From contig JANYHF010000077.1 of NCBI GenBank assembly GCA_025359185.1, positions 1-62,120 of the forward strand: 62,120 bases of DNA, in the 5' to 3' direction. The stretch is from Hyphomicrobiaceae bacterium (GTDB lineage: Bacteria > Pseudomonadota > Alphaproteobacteria > Rhizobiales > Hyphomicrobiaceae). The notes under the pieces were generated by a model that searched no databases, was not told the origin of the DNA, and saw nothing but the letters and a program-made list of their open reading frames with translations. The position numbers were made by a program, and so were the translations under genes. This document shows, piece by piece, positions 34,834-43,021 of the stretch (positions within the stretch are counted from its first letter, which is position 1; each line of letters starts with the position of its first letter).

Positions 34834-35820
34834 TCAGGATACTGCCTTTGCGCCCAACCAGTCGCGGACCTTGTGCAGCATCGCTTGGCGGTCATGGCGG
34901 GCCTGCAAGGCTTGCTCCATCGTGACTTCGACAAAACGTGCGGGCGTGTGCGGTTGCAATTGCCCAATCAGATCCATGTCGGCCGAGATCACCGCGCCGA
35001 GCATGAAGTATCCGCCGCCCGAGACGGCATCGCGATGGAGAACGATGGGCTCGGTTCCGCTGGGCACCTGGATCGAGCCATAGGGGTAGCAGGCATCGAC
35101 GATGTTCGAGGGGTCGGACCCGGCGCCGAACGGCGGCGTGCGGGGCACGAATTCGAGCGGCCGGCCGCCCTTGAAGCGGTAGCCGATGCGATCAGCTTCG
35201 GGCGCGACTTTCCAGGTGTCGGCAAAGAAGTTCTTACCCGCGGCTTCGGTGAGGCGGTGCCAGTAGAGGCCGGGGATGGCGCGCAATTCGGCGGGGCTGC
35301 CGGACATGCGGCGGAGGTTAGCCGGGATCGTCCGGCCCTCCCAGGCCGACGCGGCCATGCCGCGTTTCAGCACATCGCCGGCCGCCAGCTTACGGCCTTC
35401 GAGGCCACCGAGCGCGCCAAGCGTATAGGTCGAGCGCGAGCCAAGCACGACGGGTACATCGATTCCACCGGAGACCGCGATATAGGCGCGTGCACCCTTT
35501 TTCAGGTAGTCGAACGAGAGCCGCTGTCCTTTGTGAACCATGAAGGAGGTCCAGGTTTCGCGCGGTCTACCATCGACCTTGGGCGGAAGTTCCGCTCCCG
35601 TCACGGCGACGACGGCGTCCTCCGTGAACTCCAACTCAGGGCCCATGAACACGGCCTCCAGCACCGCCGCGCCTTCGGGGTTGCCAACCAGCAGATTGGC
35701 CGTCCGCGTCGCATATCGGTCCATGCCGCCCGACAGCGGGATGCCGATGTTGTAGTAGCCGGGGCGCCCGAGATCCTGGACCGTGGTCGACAGGCCCGGC
35801 GCAATGACGTTAATGGCCAT
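34834..35820 (-). CDS. pxpC: 5-Oxoprolinase subunit C-like (biotin-dependent carboxyltransferase family)
   Basis: 328 residues of the KipA/AHS2 fold. VIAPGLSTTVQDLGRPGYY, GIPLSGGMDRYATRTANLLV, MVHKGQRLSFDYLKKGARAY and ADRIGYRFKGGRPLEF are family blocks. With PxpA and PxpB it opens a lactam ring at the cost of ATP; in this operon biotin carboxylase and BCCP are also encoded, so carboxylation may take part. Overlaps the preceding gene by 11 bp and is the last gene of the large operon. Confidence 0.9.
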   Translation of the reverse strand: MAINVIAPGLSTTVQDLGRPGYYNIGIPLSGGMDRYATRTANLLVGNPEGAAVLEAVFMGPELEFTEDAVVAVTGAELPPKVDGRPRETWTSFMVHKGQRLSFDYLKKGARAYIAVSGGIDVPVVLGSRSTYTLGALGGLEGRKLAAGDVLKRGMAASAWEGRTIPANLRRMSGSPAELRAIPGLYWHRLTEAAGKNFFADTWKVAPEADRIGYRFKGGRPLEFVPRTPPFGAGSDPSNIVDACYPYGSIQVPSGTEPIVLHRDAVSGGGYFMLGAVISADMDLIGQLQPHTPARFVEVTMEQALQARHDRQAMLHKVRDWLGAKAVS

Positions 35821-38101
35821 AGAGTGCCCCCATCAGGTTCTTATTGGTGCCATCGATGTCCTGCTGGAAATCGGCAAGCGAAAAGGTGACGTCGCGCATC
35901 CGTGGCACGAAGCGGCCGGCTTCCACGTCGGCGACGGTCTGATCATAGGCGGCCCGGTCGATGGGCTTCCATTTCACAATGTCGCCCGGCCGGAACAGGC
36001 ACATGAAGTCGCGCAGATACCCGATCTTCTGATTCGGATCGTAGATCGGCATCGGCGTGATGCCGAACATCTGGTAGCCGCCCGCGCCGCGCACCGAGTA
36101 GATGCAGCCGAAGCAGCCACCGTGGCCGACGGTGAGTTTAGGCGTATCGGTGCGTGGGCGGAGATATTTTGGCACCTCGATCTGCCGCTTCCTATCGGCC
36201 ATCTGATAGAGGAACGGCAGCCCCGCGACGAAGCCGACCATCGAAACGAACCAGGGCGCGCCAGAATGCGCATTCACGAAAGCGTCGACGCCGCCGAGGT
36301 TGTTGATGCGCGCGGCATACTCGATATCGGTGCTTTTGGGGTCCTGATGCCGTTCGCGGAATTTCATCAGCGTTTCGTGCGTCCAGGGATCATTGTAGAG
36401 CACCGGGATTTCGATGATCCGGGTTTTGAGGCTCGATTGCGTGTTGGCGGCGGCGGCAACCTCGAACTTTTTCAGTTCGGCCAGCATGGCATCGGGCTTG
36501 ATCACGTCGGGATCGAATTTGATCTGGAACGAGGCGTTGGCCGGGCAGATCTCGGTGACGCCCTTGATCTTTGCGTCCTTCACTGCATTGGTGATCGAGA
36601 GCGACTTGAAGAAGGCTTCGAGCGACATCTCCTCGTTGACTTCAACGAAGATATGTTCGTCGCCACCAAAACTGTAACGGGCTGTCATGATCGGTTCGCC
36701 TCCTGTTGTGGGCGCTGCGGCGAGGATTGCGGGCGAGGCGAGGGGTGGCGCGGCCTTGGCGGCGAGCCAGGCCTCGAGCCAGCGGGTGTGGAAGTTCGCG
36801 GCCAGTACGTCGGGATCGGCTGCGAGCGCCTGATGCAGCGGCTTGGTGGTGGCGACACCCGTCACCTCAAGTTCGCCAAGCGCGCGCGCTAGACGGGCGA
36901 TGGCTTGTGGACGCGTCTCGTCCCAGACGATCAGCTTACCGAGCAGGGAGTCGTAGAACGGCGGGATCTGGTAGCCCGCGAACAACATCGTGTCGAAACG
37001 GGTGCCCGCGCCACCGGGAACGCGGAGGGCCTCGACCTTGCCCGGCATTGGCATGAAGTCCTTGGCCGGATCTTCCGCATTAATGCGCACTTCGATCGAA
37101 TGGCCGCGCAAATGGATGTCTTCCTGCCGCAGCCGCAACGGTTCGCCGCCCGCGATGCGCAGCATCTCGCGCACCAAATCGATGCCGGTGATCATCTCCG
37201 TCACCGGATGCTCGACCTGGATGCGCGTGTTCATCTCGATGAAATAGAACTGCTTATCGCGCTCGTCATAGAGATATTCGAGCGTGCCGGCGCCGCGATA
37301 GTTGACGGACTGCGCAAGCTTTACGGCGGAGGCGCACAGTTTCGCCCGCACGCCGGGGGAGAGCACGGGCGAGGGCGCTTCCTCCCACACCTTCTGCCGC
37401 CGCCGCTGCAACGAGCACTCGCGCTCGAAGCAGTGGACGACGCGCATGCCGTCACCGAGCACCTGCACCTCGATATGCCGGGCTTGGGGGATCAGCTTCT
37501 CTATGTAGAGCCCGCCGTCGCCGAACGCCGCTTGGGCCTCTGTCGCGGCCTGGGTCATCAACCGCTCCAACTCGTCCATATCGTTGGCGACCCGGATGCC
37601 GCGCCCGCCTCCGCCCGCTGCGGCCTTGATCATCACTGGAAAGCCGAGTCCTTGGGCCACGGCGCAGCCGATGCGCGGATCGTCGATGCGGCCAGGGCTG
37701 CCCGGCACGGTCGGCACGCCAGCCTCGATCGCAGCGTTGCGGGCTGAGACCTTGTCGCCCATCATTCGGATGGTGGCTGCCTTCGGGCCGGAAAAGATCA
37801 GGCCGGCGGATTCTACGGCTTCGGCGAATGCGGCGTTCTCGGAGAGAAAGCCGTAGCCCGGATGAATGGCATCGCAACCGGTCTTGCGGGCGGCACTGAG
37901 TATGGCCTCGATGTTGAGATAGGATTTGGCGGCGTGCGGCGGGCCGATCTCGACGGATTCGTCCGCCAACTGAACAGCCAGCGACGACGCATCGGCCGTG
38001 CTGTACGCCTGCACCGTGCGGATGCCCAACTCACGTGCCGCCCGAATGATCCTGACCGCGATCTCGCCCCGGTTGGCGATGAGGAGTTTCTGGATGGTCA
38101 T
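35810..38101 (-). CDS. Fusion of biotin carboxylase and 5-oxoprolinase subunit B (AccC-PxpB)
   Basis: 763 residues, two enzymes in one frame. Residues 1 to about 450 are biotin carboxylase: KLLIANRGEIAVRI, HPGYGFLSENAAFAE, ATP-grasp KAAAGGGGRGIRVA, HIEVQVLGDG, FIEMNTRIQVEHPVTE. After a Pro/Ala linker the second half begins MTARYSFGGDEHIFVEVNEE and is PxpB/KipI-like (AHS1): NNLGGVDAFV, GFVAGLPFLYQM, VGHGGCFGCIYSVRGAGGYQ, FGITPMPIYDP. Urea carboxylase joins the same BC-AHS1 order but also AHS2 and BCCP in one chain; here those are separate genes. A ribosome site and ATG at the joint may also give free PxpB. ATG 38101 is chosen as the start; a TTG nine bases upstream is possible. Confidence 0.9.
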   Translation of the reverse strand: MTIQKLLIANRGEIAVRIIRAARELGIRTVQAYSTADASSLAVQLADESVEIGPPHAAKSYLNIEAILSAARKTGCDAIHPGYGFLSENAAFAEAVESAGLIFSGPKAATIRMMGDKVSARNAAIEAGVPTVPGSPGRIDDPRIGCAVAQGLGFPVMIKAAAGGGGRGIRVANDMDELERLMTQAATEAQAAFGDGGLYIEKLIPQARHIEVQVLGDGMRVVHCFERECSLQRRRQKVWEEAPSPVLSPGVRAKLCASAVKLAQSVNYRGAGTLEYLYDERDKQFYFIEMNTRIQVEHPVTEMITGIDLVREMLRIAGGEPLRLRQEDIHLRGHSIEVRINAEDPAKDFMPMPGKVEALRVPGGAGTRFDTMLFAGYQIPPFYDSLLGKLIVWDETRPQAIARLARALGELEVTGVATTKPLHQALAADPDVLAANFHTRWLEAWLAAKAAPPLASPAILAAAPTTGGEPIMTARYSFGGDEHIFVEVNEEMSLEAFFKSLSITNAVKDAKIKGVTEICPANASFQIKFDPDVIKPDAMLAELKKFEVAAAANTQSSLKTRIIEIPVLYNDPWTHETLMKFRERHQDPKSTDIEYAARINNLGGVDAFVNAHSGAPWFVSMVGFVAGLPFLYQMADRKRQIEVPKYLRPRTDTPKLTVGHGGCFGCIYSVRGAGGYQMFGITPMPIYDPNQKIGYLRDFMCLFRPGDIVKWKPIDRAAYDQTVADVEAGRFVPRMRDVTFSLADFQQDIDGTNKNLMGALYGH
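36686..36704 (-). promoter_or_regulatory. Internal ribosome site and ATG at the AccC-PxpB joint
   Basis: AGGAGG at 36704-36699 stands 10 bases before an in-frame ATG at 36688, exactly where the PxpB homology begins. It looks like the start of a once separate pxpB gene whose upstream stop codon was lost, and may still initiate a 290-residue PxpB. Confidence 0.55.
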
Positions 38102-38122
38102 GAGACGCAACCGGCTCTTTCT

Positions 38123-38365
38123 CTAACCATCCACGTCGGCGAGCGGTTGGCCGGCCATCACCGGCTCTTCGTTCTCGACCAGGAAGCGCACGATCTTGCC
38201 GTCCTGATCGGCCTTGACCTCGTGAAAGCTCTTCATCACCTCGACGAGACCGATGACCTCGCCAACGGCAACGCGATCACCGTCGCTCTTGAACAACGGC
38301 TTGTCCGGCGATGGTCGCCTGTAGAACGTCCCCGGCAGCGGCGACAGGATCTGTTTCATGGCCAT
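38123..38365 (-). CDS. Biotin carboxyl carrier protein (BCCP) domain
   Basis: 80 residues, a single biotinyl/lipoyl domain without the Pro/Ala arm of canonical AccB. The biotin-accepting Lys is in VEVMKSFHEV (canonical EAMKM is here EVMKS). KPLFKSDGDRVAVGEVIGLV precedes and MAGQPLADVDG ends the fold. AAGGGG precedes the ATG. It would carry carboxybiotin from the fused carboxylase to the Pxp carboxyltransferase-like subunits. Confidence 0.88.
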   Translation of the reverse strand: MAMKQILSPLPGTFYRRPSPDKPLFKSDGDRVAVGEVIGLVEVMKSFHEVKADQDGKIVRFLVENEEPVMAGQPLADVDG

Positions 38366-38379
38366 GATGGCGAGCCCCT

Positions 38380-39102
38380 TCAGAGATAGGATGAAATCGC
38401 GCCGCGCACGGCCAAGGCGATGGCGACGGCATTTGGTGTATCGGAATGTACGCAGATTGTCTCGGCACCAACCGCGACGTCGGTCCCGGTGACGCTCAGA
38501 GTCTTGCCCTCACGGATGGCGCGCAGCGAGCGGGCGGCGGCCTCGGTTGGGTCCTTGGCGGCATGCTCGCGGGTGATGATGAGGCCGCCTTCGGCAGTGT
38601 AGTCGAGGTCGGTGTAGTACTCGGCCACGAAGCGATGGCCGCGTGCGCCGTATGTCTTCTGGTGCATCGTATTGATCATGCCGAACAGCGGCACCTGGAA
38701 CACGTCGGCCGCGTCGCAGACGGCGTGCGCCATCTCTTCCATTCTTGCAGCCATTCCGTACAAAGAGCCATGCGGCTTGATGTGATTGAGCGGCATCCCC
38801 TCGGCCTCAAGGAAGCCCTTCAGCGCGCCGACCTGATAGATGATGCAATTGGCGAGTTCCTCCCGTGAAATCTTCATCTCGCGGCGGCCGAACCCTTGCA
38901 AATCGGGCAGCGACGGATGCGCGCCCACCTTCACGCCATGCTGCTTGGCCAGCCGCACCGTCGCGCGCATGTGATTGAAGTCGGAAGCGTGGAACCCGCA
39001 AGCGACGTTGGCGACGTTGATCAGCGGCATCAGCCCCGCATCGTCGCCCATCTTGTAGAGCCCGAAGGCCTCGCCCATATCGCAATTCAGCGTTACGCCC
39101 AT
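38380..39102 (-). CDS. pxpA: 5-Oxoprolinase subunit A (LamB/YcsF family)
   Basis: 240 residues. LNCDMGEAFGLYKMGDD at the N-terminus, NVANVACGFHASD, GVKVGAHPSLPDLQGFGRR and HIKPHGSLYGMAA, then RHxxVAEYYTDLDY-like segment (GHRFVAEYYTDLDY). These are the metal-site and active-site blocks of PxpA. Works with PxpB and PxpC on a lactam such as 5-oxoproline or a structural relative. Two homologous hydantoinase A/B pairs precede it. Confidence 0.93.
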   Translation of the reverse strand: MGVTLNCDMGEAFGLYKMGDDAGLMPLINVANVACGFHASDFNHMRATVRLAKQHGVKVGAHPSLPDLQGFGRREMKISREELANCIIYQVGALKGFLEAEGMPLNHIKPHGSLYGMAARMEEMAHAVCDAADVFQVPLFGMINTMHQKTYGARGHRFVAEYYTDLDYTAEGGLIITREHAAKDPTEAAARSLRAIREGKTLSVTGTDVAVGAETICVHSDTPNAVAIALAVRGAISSYL

Positions 39103-39129
39103 GTCATCCTCCCCTTGCGCAATCCTGGC

Positions 39130-41262
39130 TTAGACGTCGCGCGTGATCAAGTAGGAGCCGCTGGCATGCGGCTCGACGCTCCAGCCCGGTTCGATGACGA
39201 TGGTGGTAGTCACCTCCTCGATAACGGCAGGGCCGGCGAATTTGTCACCCGCGCCAAGCCGGCTGCCATCGTAGACCGGCGCTTCGATCGCCTTGCCATC
39301 GGCACTGAAGATCAGCGGCCGCGTTGCCTTGATTGCGTCCTTGAGACCACCACCGCCCGGCACCAGTTTCGACCAGCCGTTCTTCAGCGACTTGCGGATG
39401 GCGGTCCCGGTATCTAAATGCTGCGGCTTTGGCTTCTCCACGCGGCCGAAGAGTGTCGCCTCGATATTCACGATCTCCACCGCATTGTGGCGCTCGGAAT
39501 ACGTGTAGAGTTCCTCATGCCGCTTGTGGAACGCTTCCTTCACTTGATCCAGCGATTGGCCGTCGATGACGAAATTCCCGATGTCCACAGTGCATTCGTG
39601 CACCTGGCCGACATAGCGCATATCCAGCGACCGCTTGATGTCGATGGTCTCATGCGTAAAACCGTCCGCCTCAAGATGAGCGATCCCGCCCGCCTCGATC
39701 TGCCGGAACAGCTGCTCGATCTTTACCGCCGACGCCTCATCTTCCAGGCGCATCGGGCTGGTCGCCATGTAGTTGTACTTCACATCCGAGATAATCTGTC
39801 CGTAGGCGCAGAGACCCGAGGCGAGTTTGGGCACGATCACCGTGTCGATGCCCATCTCGCGGGCGAGCGCAGTGATATGGGCGCCGGTTGCACCACCTGC
39901 ACACACCAGCACGAAGTCGCGCGGGTCGTAGCCGCGCTCGACAGAGACACGGCGGATGCCGTTGACCATGTTGCTGTTGACAATCGTAAACATACCGTAG
40001 GCGGCGCGTTCCAGCGTCAGCCCAAGCGGCTCGGCGATCCGAGTACGGATCGCGGCTTCCGCCTTGCTCTTGTCGAGCGGGAAGGTGCCGCCGAGCAGGC
40101 CGCCGGGGTTGAGATAGCCGAGCACCAGATTGGCGTCGGACACTGTCGGTTCGGCGCCGCCCTGGCCGTAGCAAGCGGGCCCAGGCGAGGCGCCCGCACT
40201 TTGCGGACCCATTTGCAGGAGGCCCATCGAATCAATCCAGCCGATCGAGCCGCCGCCCGCGCCGAGCGTCTCCACCTGGATCATCGGCACGCCGATGCGG
40301 TAGCGCAGGAAATCGATATTCTTGTTGATGTTGGTAACGCCGTCCTTGACCAGGGTGATGTCAAACGACGTACCGCCCATATCGACGGTGATAACGTTCT
40401 TCTTGCCGAAGGGTTCGCACACGAACAATCCCGCTTGCGGTGCCGAGGCCGGGCCGGAATTGATGGCGTAAACGGAGCGATCGGACATCACCTGGCCGAC
40501 GGCAAGGCCGCCATTGGACTGGAAATAGCGCACCGGATTCTTGGCGCCGAGTTGGCGGAAATAGGTATCCACGGCGGCGACGTATTTGCGCAGAATGGGT
40601 GCAAGATAGGCATTTGTGACGGCCGTGGAGGTTCGCGTGTACTCACGGATCTGCGGGTACAACTCGCTGCCAACGGTCAAGACCGTTCCCGGCATCATGT
40701 CGCGGACCATCTCGGCGGCGCGGCGCTCGTGCGCCGGGTTGATGACGGACCAGACGAAGGAGATGGCGACAGTTTCGACGCCCTCGGCGAGAAAATGGCG
40801 GCAGGCGGCGCGAACGTCGTCTTCGACCATCGGCGTGTGGATGGCGCCCGTGGAGATCACCCGCTCGCGGATGCCCTTCCTTAAATAGCGCGGCACCAGC
40901 ATGACGGCCGCTGGGTATTCGGGATCGTAGCGGTAGCCGTCTTCTTTGTGGCCGAGGCGGATCTCGATGGAGTCCTCGTGCCCTGCCGTACAGATCAGCC
41001 CGACCTTGGCGCCTTTGTGCTGGATCAGCGCGTTGAGGCCAACCGTGGTGCCGTTGATGCAGAGGTCGCAGTTGGAGACGATCTCGCTGGCGCTAACGCC
41101 GAGGTCGGCGGCGATCAGCGCCAGGCCATTCTCGATGGCTTTGGTGGGGCCGGCGGGTGTCGAGAGCGACTTGTACAGCTTGACCTCGCCAGTATCGACG
41201 GCGAGCACAAAGTCCGTGAACGTTCCGCCTGCGTCGATGCCGAGGCGATATTTGGTGCGCAT
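39130..41262 (-). CDS. Hydantoinase/oxoprolinase A subunit (HyuA-like), second copy
   Basis: 710 residues. Actin/Hsp70-like ATP sites YRLGIDAGGTFTDFVLAV and VITVDMGGTSFDITL, then INGTTVGLNALIQHKG, TRTSTAVTNAYLAPIL and GAGGGSIGWID. RLGHKEDGYRYDPEY is a block shared with ketone-carboxylase-like HyuA proteins. It phosphorylates or activates the carbonyl in ATP-dependent ring opening (hydantoin, lactam) or carboxylation, with the HyuB 15 bp upstream. This copy is divergent in sequence from the other HyuA of the operon, so the two pairs probably differ in substrate. Confidence 0.92.
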   Translation of the reverse strand: MRTKYRLGIDAGGTFTDFVLAVDTGEVKLYKSLSTPAGPTKAIENGLALIAADLGVSASEIVSNCDLCINGTTVGLNALIQHKGAKVGLICTAGHEDSIEIRLGHKEDGYRYDPEYPAAVMLVPRYLRKGIRERVISTGAIHTPMVEDDVRAACRHFLAEGVETVAISFVWSVINPAHERRAAEMVRDMMPGTVLTVGSELYPQIREYTRTSTAVTNAYLAPILRKYVAAVDTYFRQLGAKNPVRYFQSNGGLAVGQVMSDRSVYAINSGPASAPQAGLFVCEPFGKKNVITVDMGGTSFDITLVKDGVTNINKNIDFLRYRIGVPMIQVETLGAGGGSIGWIDSMGLLQMGPQSAGASPGPACYGQGGAEPTVSDANLVLGYLNPGGLLGGTFPLDKSKAEAAIRTRIAEPLGLTLERAAYGMFTIVNSNMVNGIRRVSVERGYDPRDFVLVCAGGATGAHITALAREMGIDTVIVPKLASGLCAYGQIISDVKYNYMATSPMRLEDEASAVKIEQLFRQIEAGGIAHLEADGFTHETIDIKRSLDMRYVGQVHECTVDIGNFVIDGQSLDQVKEAFHKRHEELYTYSERHNAVEIVNIEATLFGRVEKPKPQHLDTGTAIRKSLKNGWSKLVPGGGGLKDAIKATRPLIFSADGKAIEAPVYDGSRLGAGDKFAGPAVIEEVTTTIVIEPGWSVEPHASGSYLITRDV

Positions 41263-41277
41263 ACGTTAGTCTCCGTT

Positions 41278-43020
41278 TCACTCCCGCAGCGCTTGTGTCG
41301 CTGCTTGGTCGACGGCCAATGTTGTCAGGTCACGGATGACCACGCCATAGTCCTCGCGCGCGCCCTCGATGGAGACGAGGCCGTTCTTTATGTCCCAAAC
41401 CACCTTCTCGACGGGCCGCTCGAACGGATTGCCATAACCTCCTCCGCCCGGGTTCATATTCGCCGCGCGGTCGCCGGGCTTCACGGTCTCGATGACGTTC
41501 TTGCGCACCACTTCGGTCTTGCCACTGCGTGTGAATTCAATGCGCCCGACCTTGCGTTCGACCATCTTGGAGCGAGCCCCGGCGGCCCCCACCGCCGGGA
41601 TCCGCCGCCCCTCACCGAAGGTGATGAAGGTCATATCCTTATCGAGCGGCTCGACCTCCCAGCAGGTGCCCGAGCCGCCCCGGAACTTGCCGGCGCCGCA
41701 ACTGTCCGTCATCAGCGCATATTTGTGGATGATGATGGGATAGGAGTGCTCCAGCAATTCGATGTCGCCTGATGTCAGCGCACCGAAGCAACATTCCGGG
41801 CCGACTGCGTGCCAGCCGTCCTGCTGCGGCGTGGCGCCAGCGCCCGAGATGATCGAGGCGAGCACCATCGTCACATATTCCTCATTGTGCCGCGTATCCC
41901 AGCCCGCGATGTTGCAACCGTTGGCGTGGCCCCAGGAGGCCGCGACCTTGGAGGGCATCGCCTTTTCGAAGGCAAGGCGCACGGCGTCGGTCAGTGTCTC
42001 CATCGGCGTTGTCGTGCAGTTCATGTGCGGGGCGGGCTCGGCGGCGTTACAGAGCGTGCCCTTGGGGCCGAAATCCAGCGACACGCAACGGTAGAGGCCC
42101 TCGTTGTAAGGTGGCGGCAGTTGCGCGAACATCATCAATCCTAGGTACACGCCCGAATGCGAGTTGCCCTCGTAGGAGTTGATGAAGTAGGGGATCTGCG
42201 GCGGGCTCTTGATGGCGATATGGCAGCCGTCGTCCTTGATCGTCACCGTCGCCGTGATCTCGAAGTCGCCAAAGCCATGGCCGGCGTCTTCGAGGATAGC
42301 CATACCCTCGTAGATCCCGTCGGGCACGCCCTTGATCAGAGCCCGCATCTGCCGGTCGGCCATGTTGAGCAGTTCGTTGATGCAGACTTCGGCATGGTCC
42401 TCGCCGTATTTGTCCAGCATCCGGATCAGCGCGCGCTCGCCGACCTGGCAGGCGCCGATCAGTGCGTTGAAATCGCCCTCCTGATCACGGCGCGCGCGCA
42501 TGTTGGTGAAGATGAGGTTGAGCACGTCATTGCGCGGCTTGCCCTTGTCCCAGATTTTCACCGGCGGGATGCGCAGGCACTCGGCATAGATGTCCTTGGC
42601 GTTGGGGTTGTAGCCGGCTGGAACGGGGCCGCCGATGTCGGTGAGATGGCCCTTGCAGACGGTCCAATACTTGAGCTTACCCTTGTAGAACATGGGTTTG
42701 TACATGCAGGTATCGATGGCGTGGCTGCCGCCATAGGCCGGGTCATTGTGCAGGATAAGGTCGCCCTCGTGGATGTCGTCACCGAAATATTTGGCGACAG
42801 CCTTCATGGCGGGGATCAGCGAGCCAAGATGGATCGGGATGTCCTGACCCTGCAGGATCATTTCGGGTTTGGCATTGAAGAGGGCGGTCGAATAATCGTG
42901 CGCAAGGTTGAACACCGACGATCTGGCAGTCTTTTCCAGTGACAGTGTCATCTCGCGCTGCGTGGTTTCGAGAATGCCGCGCACCACCGAGAGCGTAATC
43001 GGATCAACCTTGCCCATCAT
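41278..43020 (-). CDS. Hydantoinase B/oxoprolinase subunit (HyuB-like), second copy
   Basis: About 580 residues from MMGKVDPITLSVVRGILETT. SLEKTARSSVFNLAHDYSTA, GDLILHNDPAYGGSHAIDTC, and the C-terminal GGGGYGNPFERPVEKV glycine-rich motif are family blocks. ATG 43020 lies one base after the TGA of the preceding HyuB gene and follows AAGGGGAATTTG; ATG 43017 is equally possible. Longer in-frame starts lie inside the preceding gene. Pairs with the HyuA that follows. Confidence 0.92.
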   Translation of the reverse strand: MMGKVDPITLSVVRGILETTQREMTLSLEKTARSSVFNLAHDYSTALFNAKPEMILQGQDIPIHLGSLIPAMKAVAKYFGDDIHEGDLILHNDPAYGGSHAIDTCMYKPMFYKGKLKYWTVCKGHLTDIGGPVPAGYNPNAKDIYAECLRIPPVKIWDKGKPRNDVLNLIFTNMRARRDQEGDFNALIGACQVGERALIRMLDKYGEDHAEVCINELLNMADRQMRALIKGVPDGIYEGMAILEDAGHGFGDFEITATVTIKDDGCHIAIKSPPQIPYFINSYEGNSHSGVYLGLMMFAQLPPPYNEGLYRCVSLDFGPKGTLCNAAEPAPHMNCTTTPMETLTDAVRLAFEKAMPSKVAASWGHANGCNIAGWDTRHNEEYVTMVLASIISGAGATPQQDGWHAVGPECCFGALTSGDIELLEHSYPIIIHKYALMTDSCGAGKFRGGSGTCWEVEPLDKDMTFITFGEGRRIPAVGAAGARSKMVERKVGRIEFTRSGKTEVVRKNVIETVKPGDRAANMNPGGGGYGNPFERPVEKVVWDIKNGLVSIEGAREDYGVVIRDLTTLAVDQAATQALRE

Positions 43021-43021
43021 A

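Noticed and set aside
35810-38101. Urea carboxylase (urea amidolyase)
   Set aside because: Only BC and AHS1 are in the chain. The partner PxpA gene and the separate PxpC and BCCP genes point to an oxoprolinase-like lactamase module.
39418-40884. 488-codon plus-strand open frame opposite HyuA
   Set aside because: It is the antisense of a confidently identified gene in GC-rich DNA, with no ribosome site and no recognisable domain. The same applies to long plus-strand frames at 36905-37747, 45718-46941 and 51684-52709.
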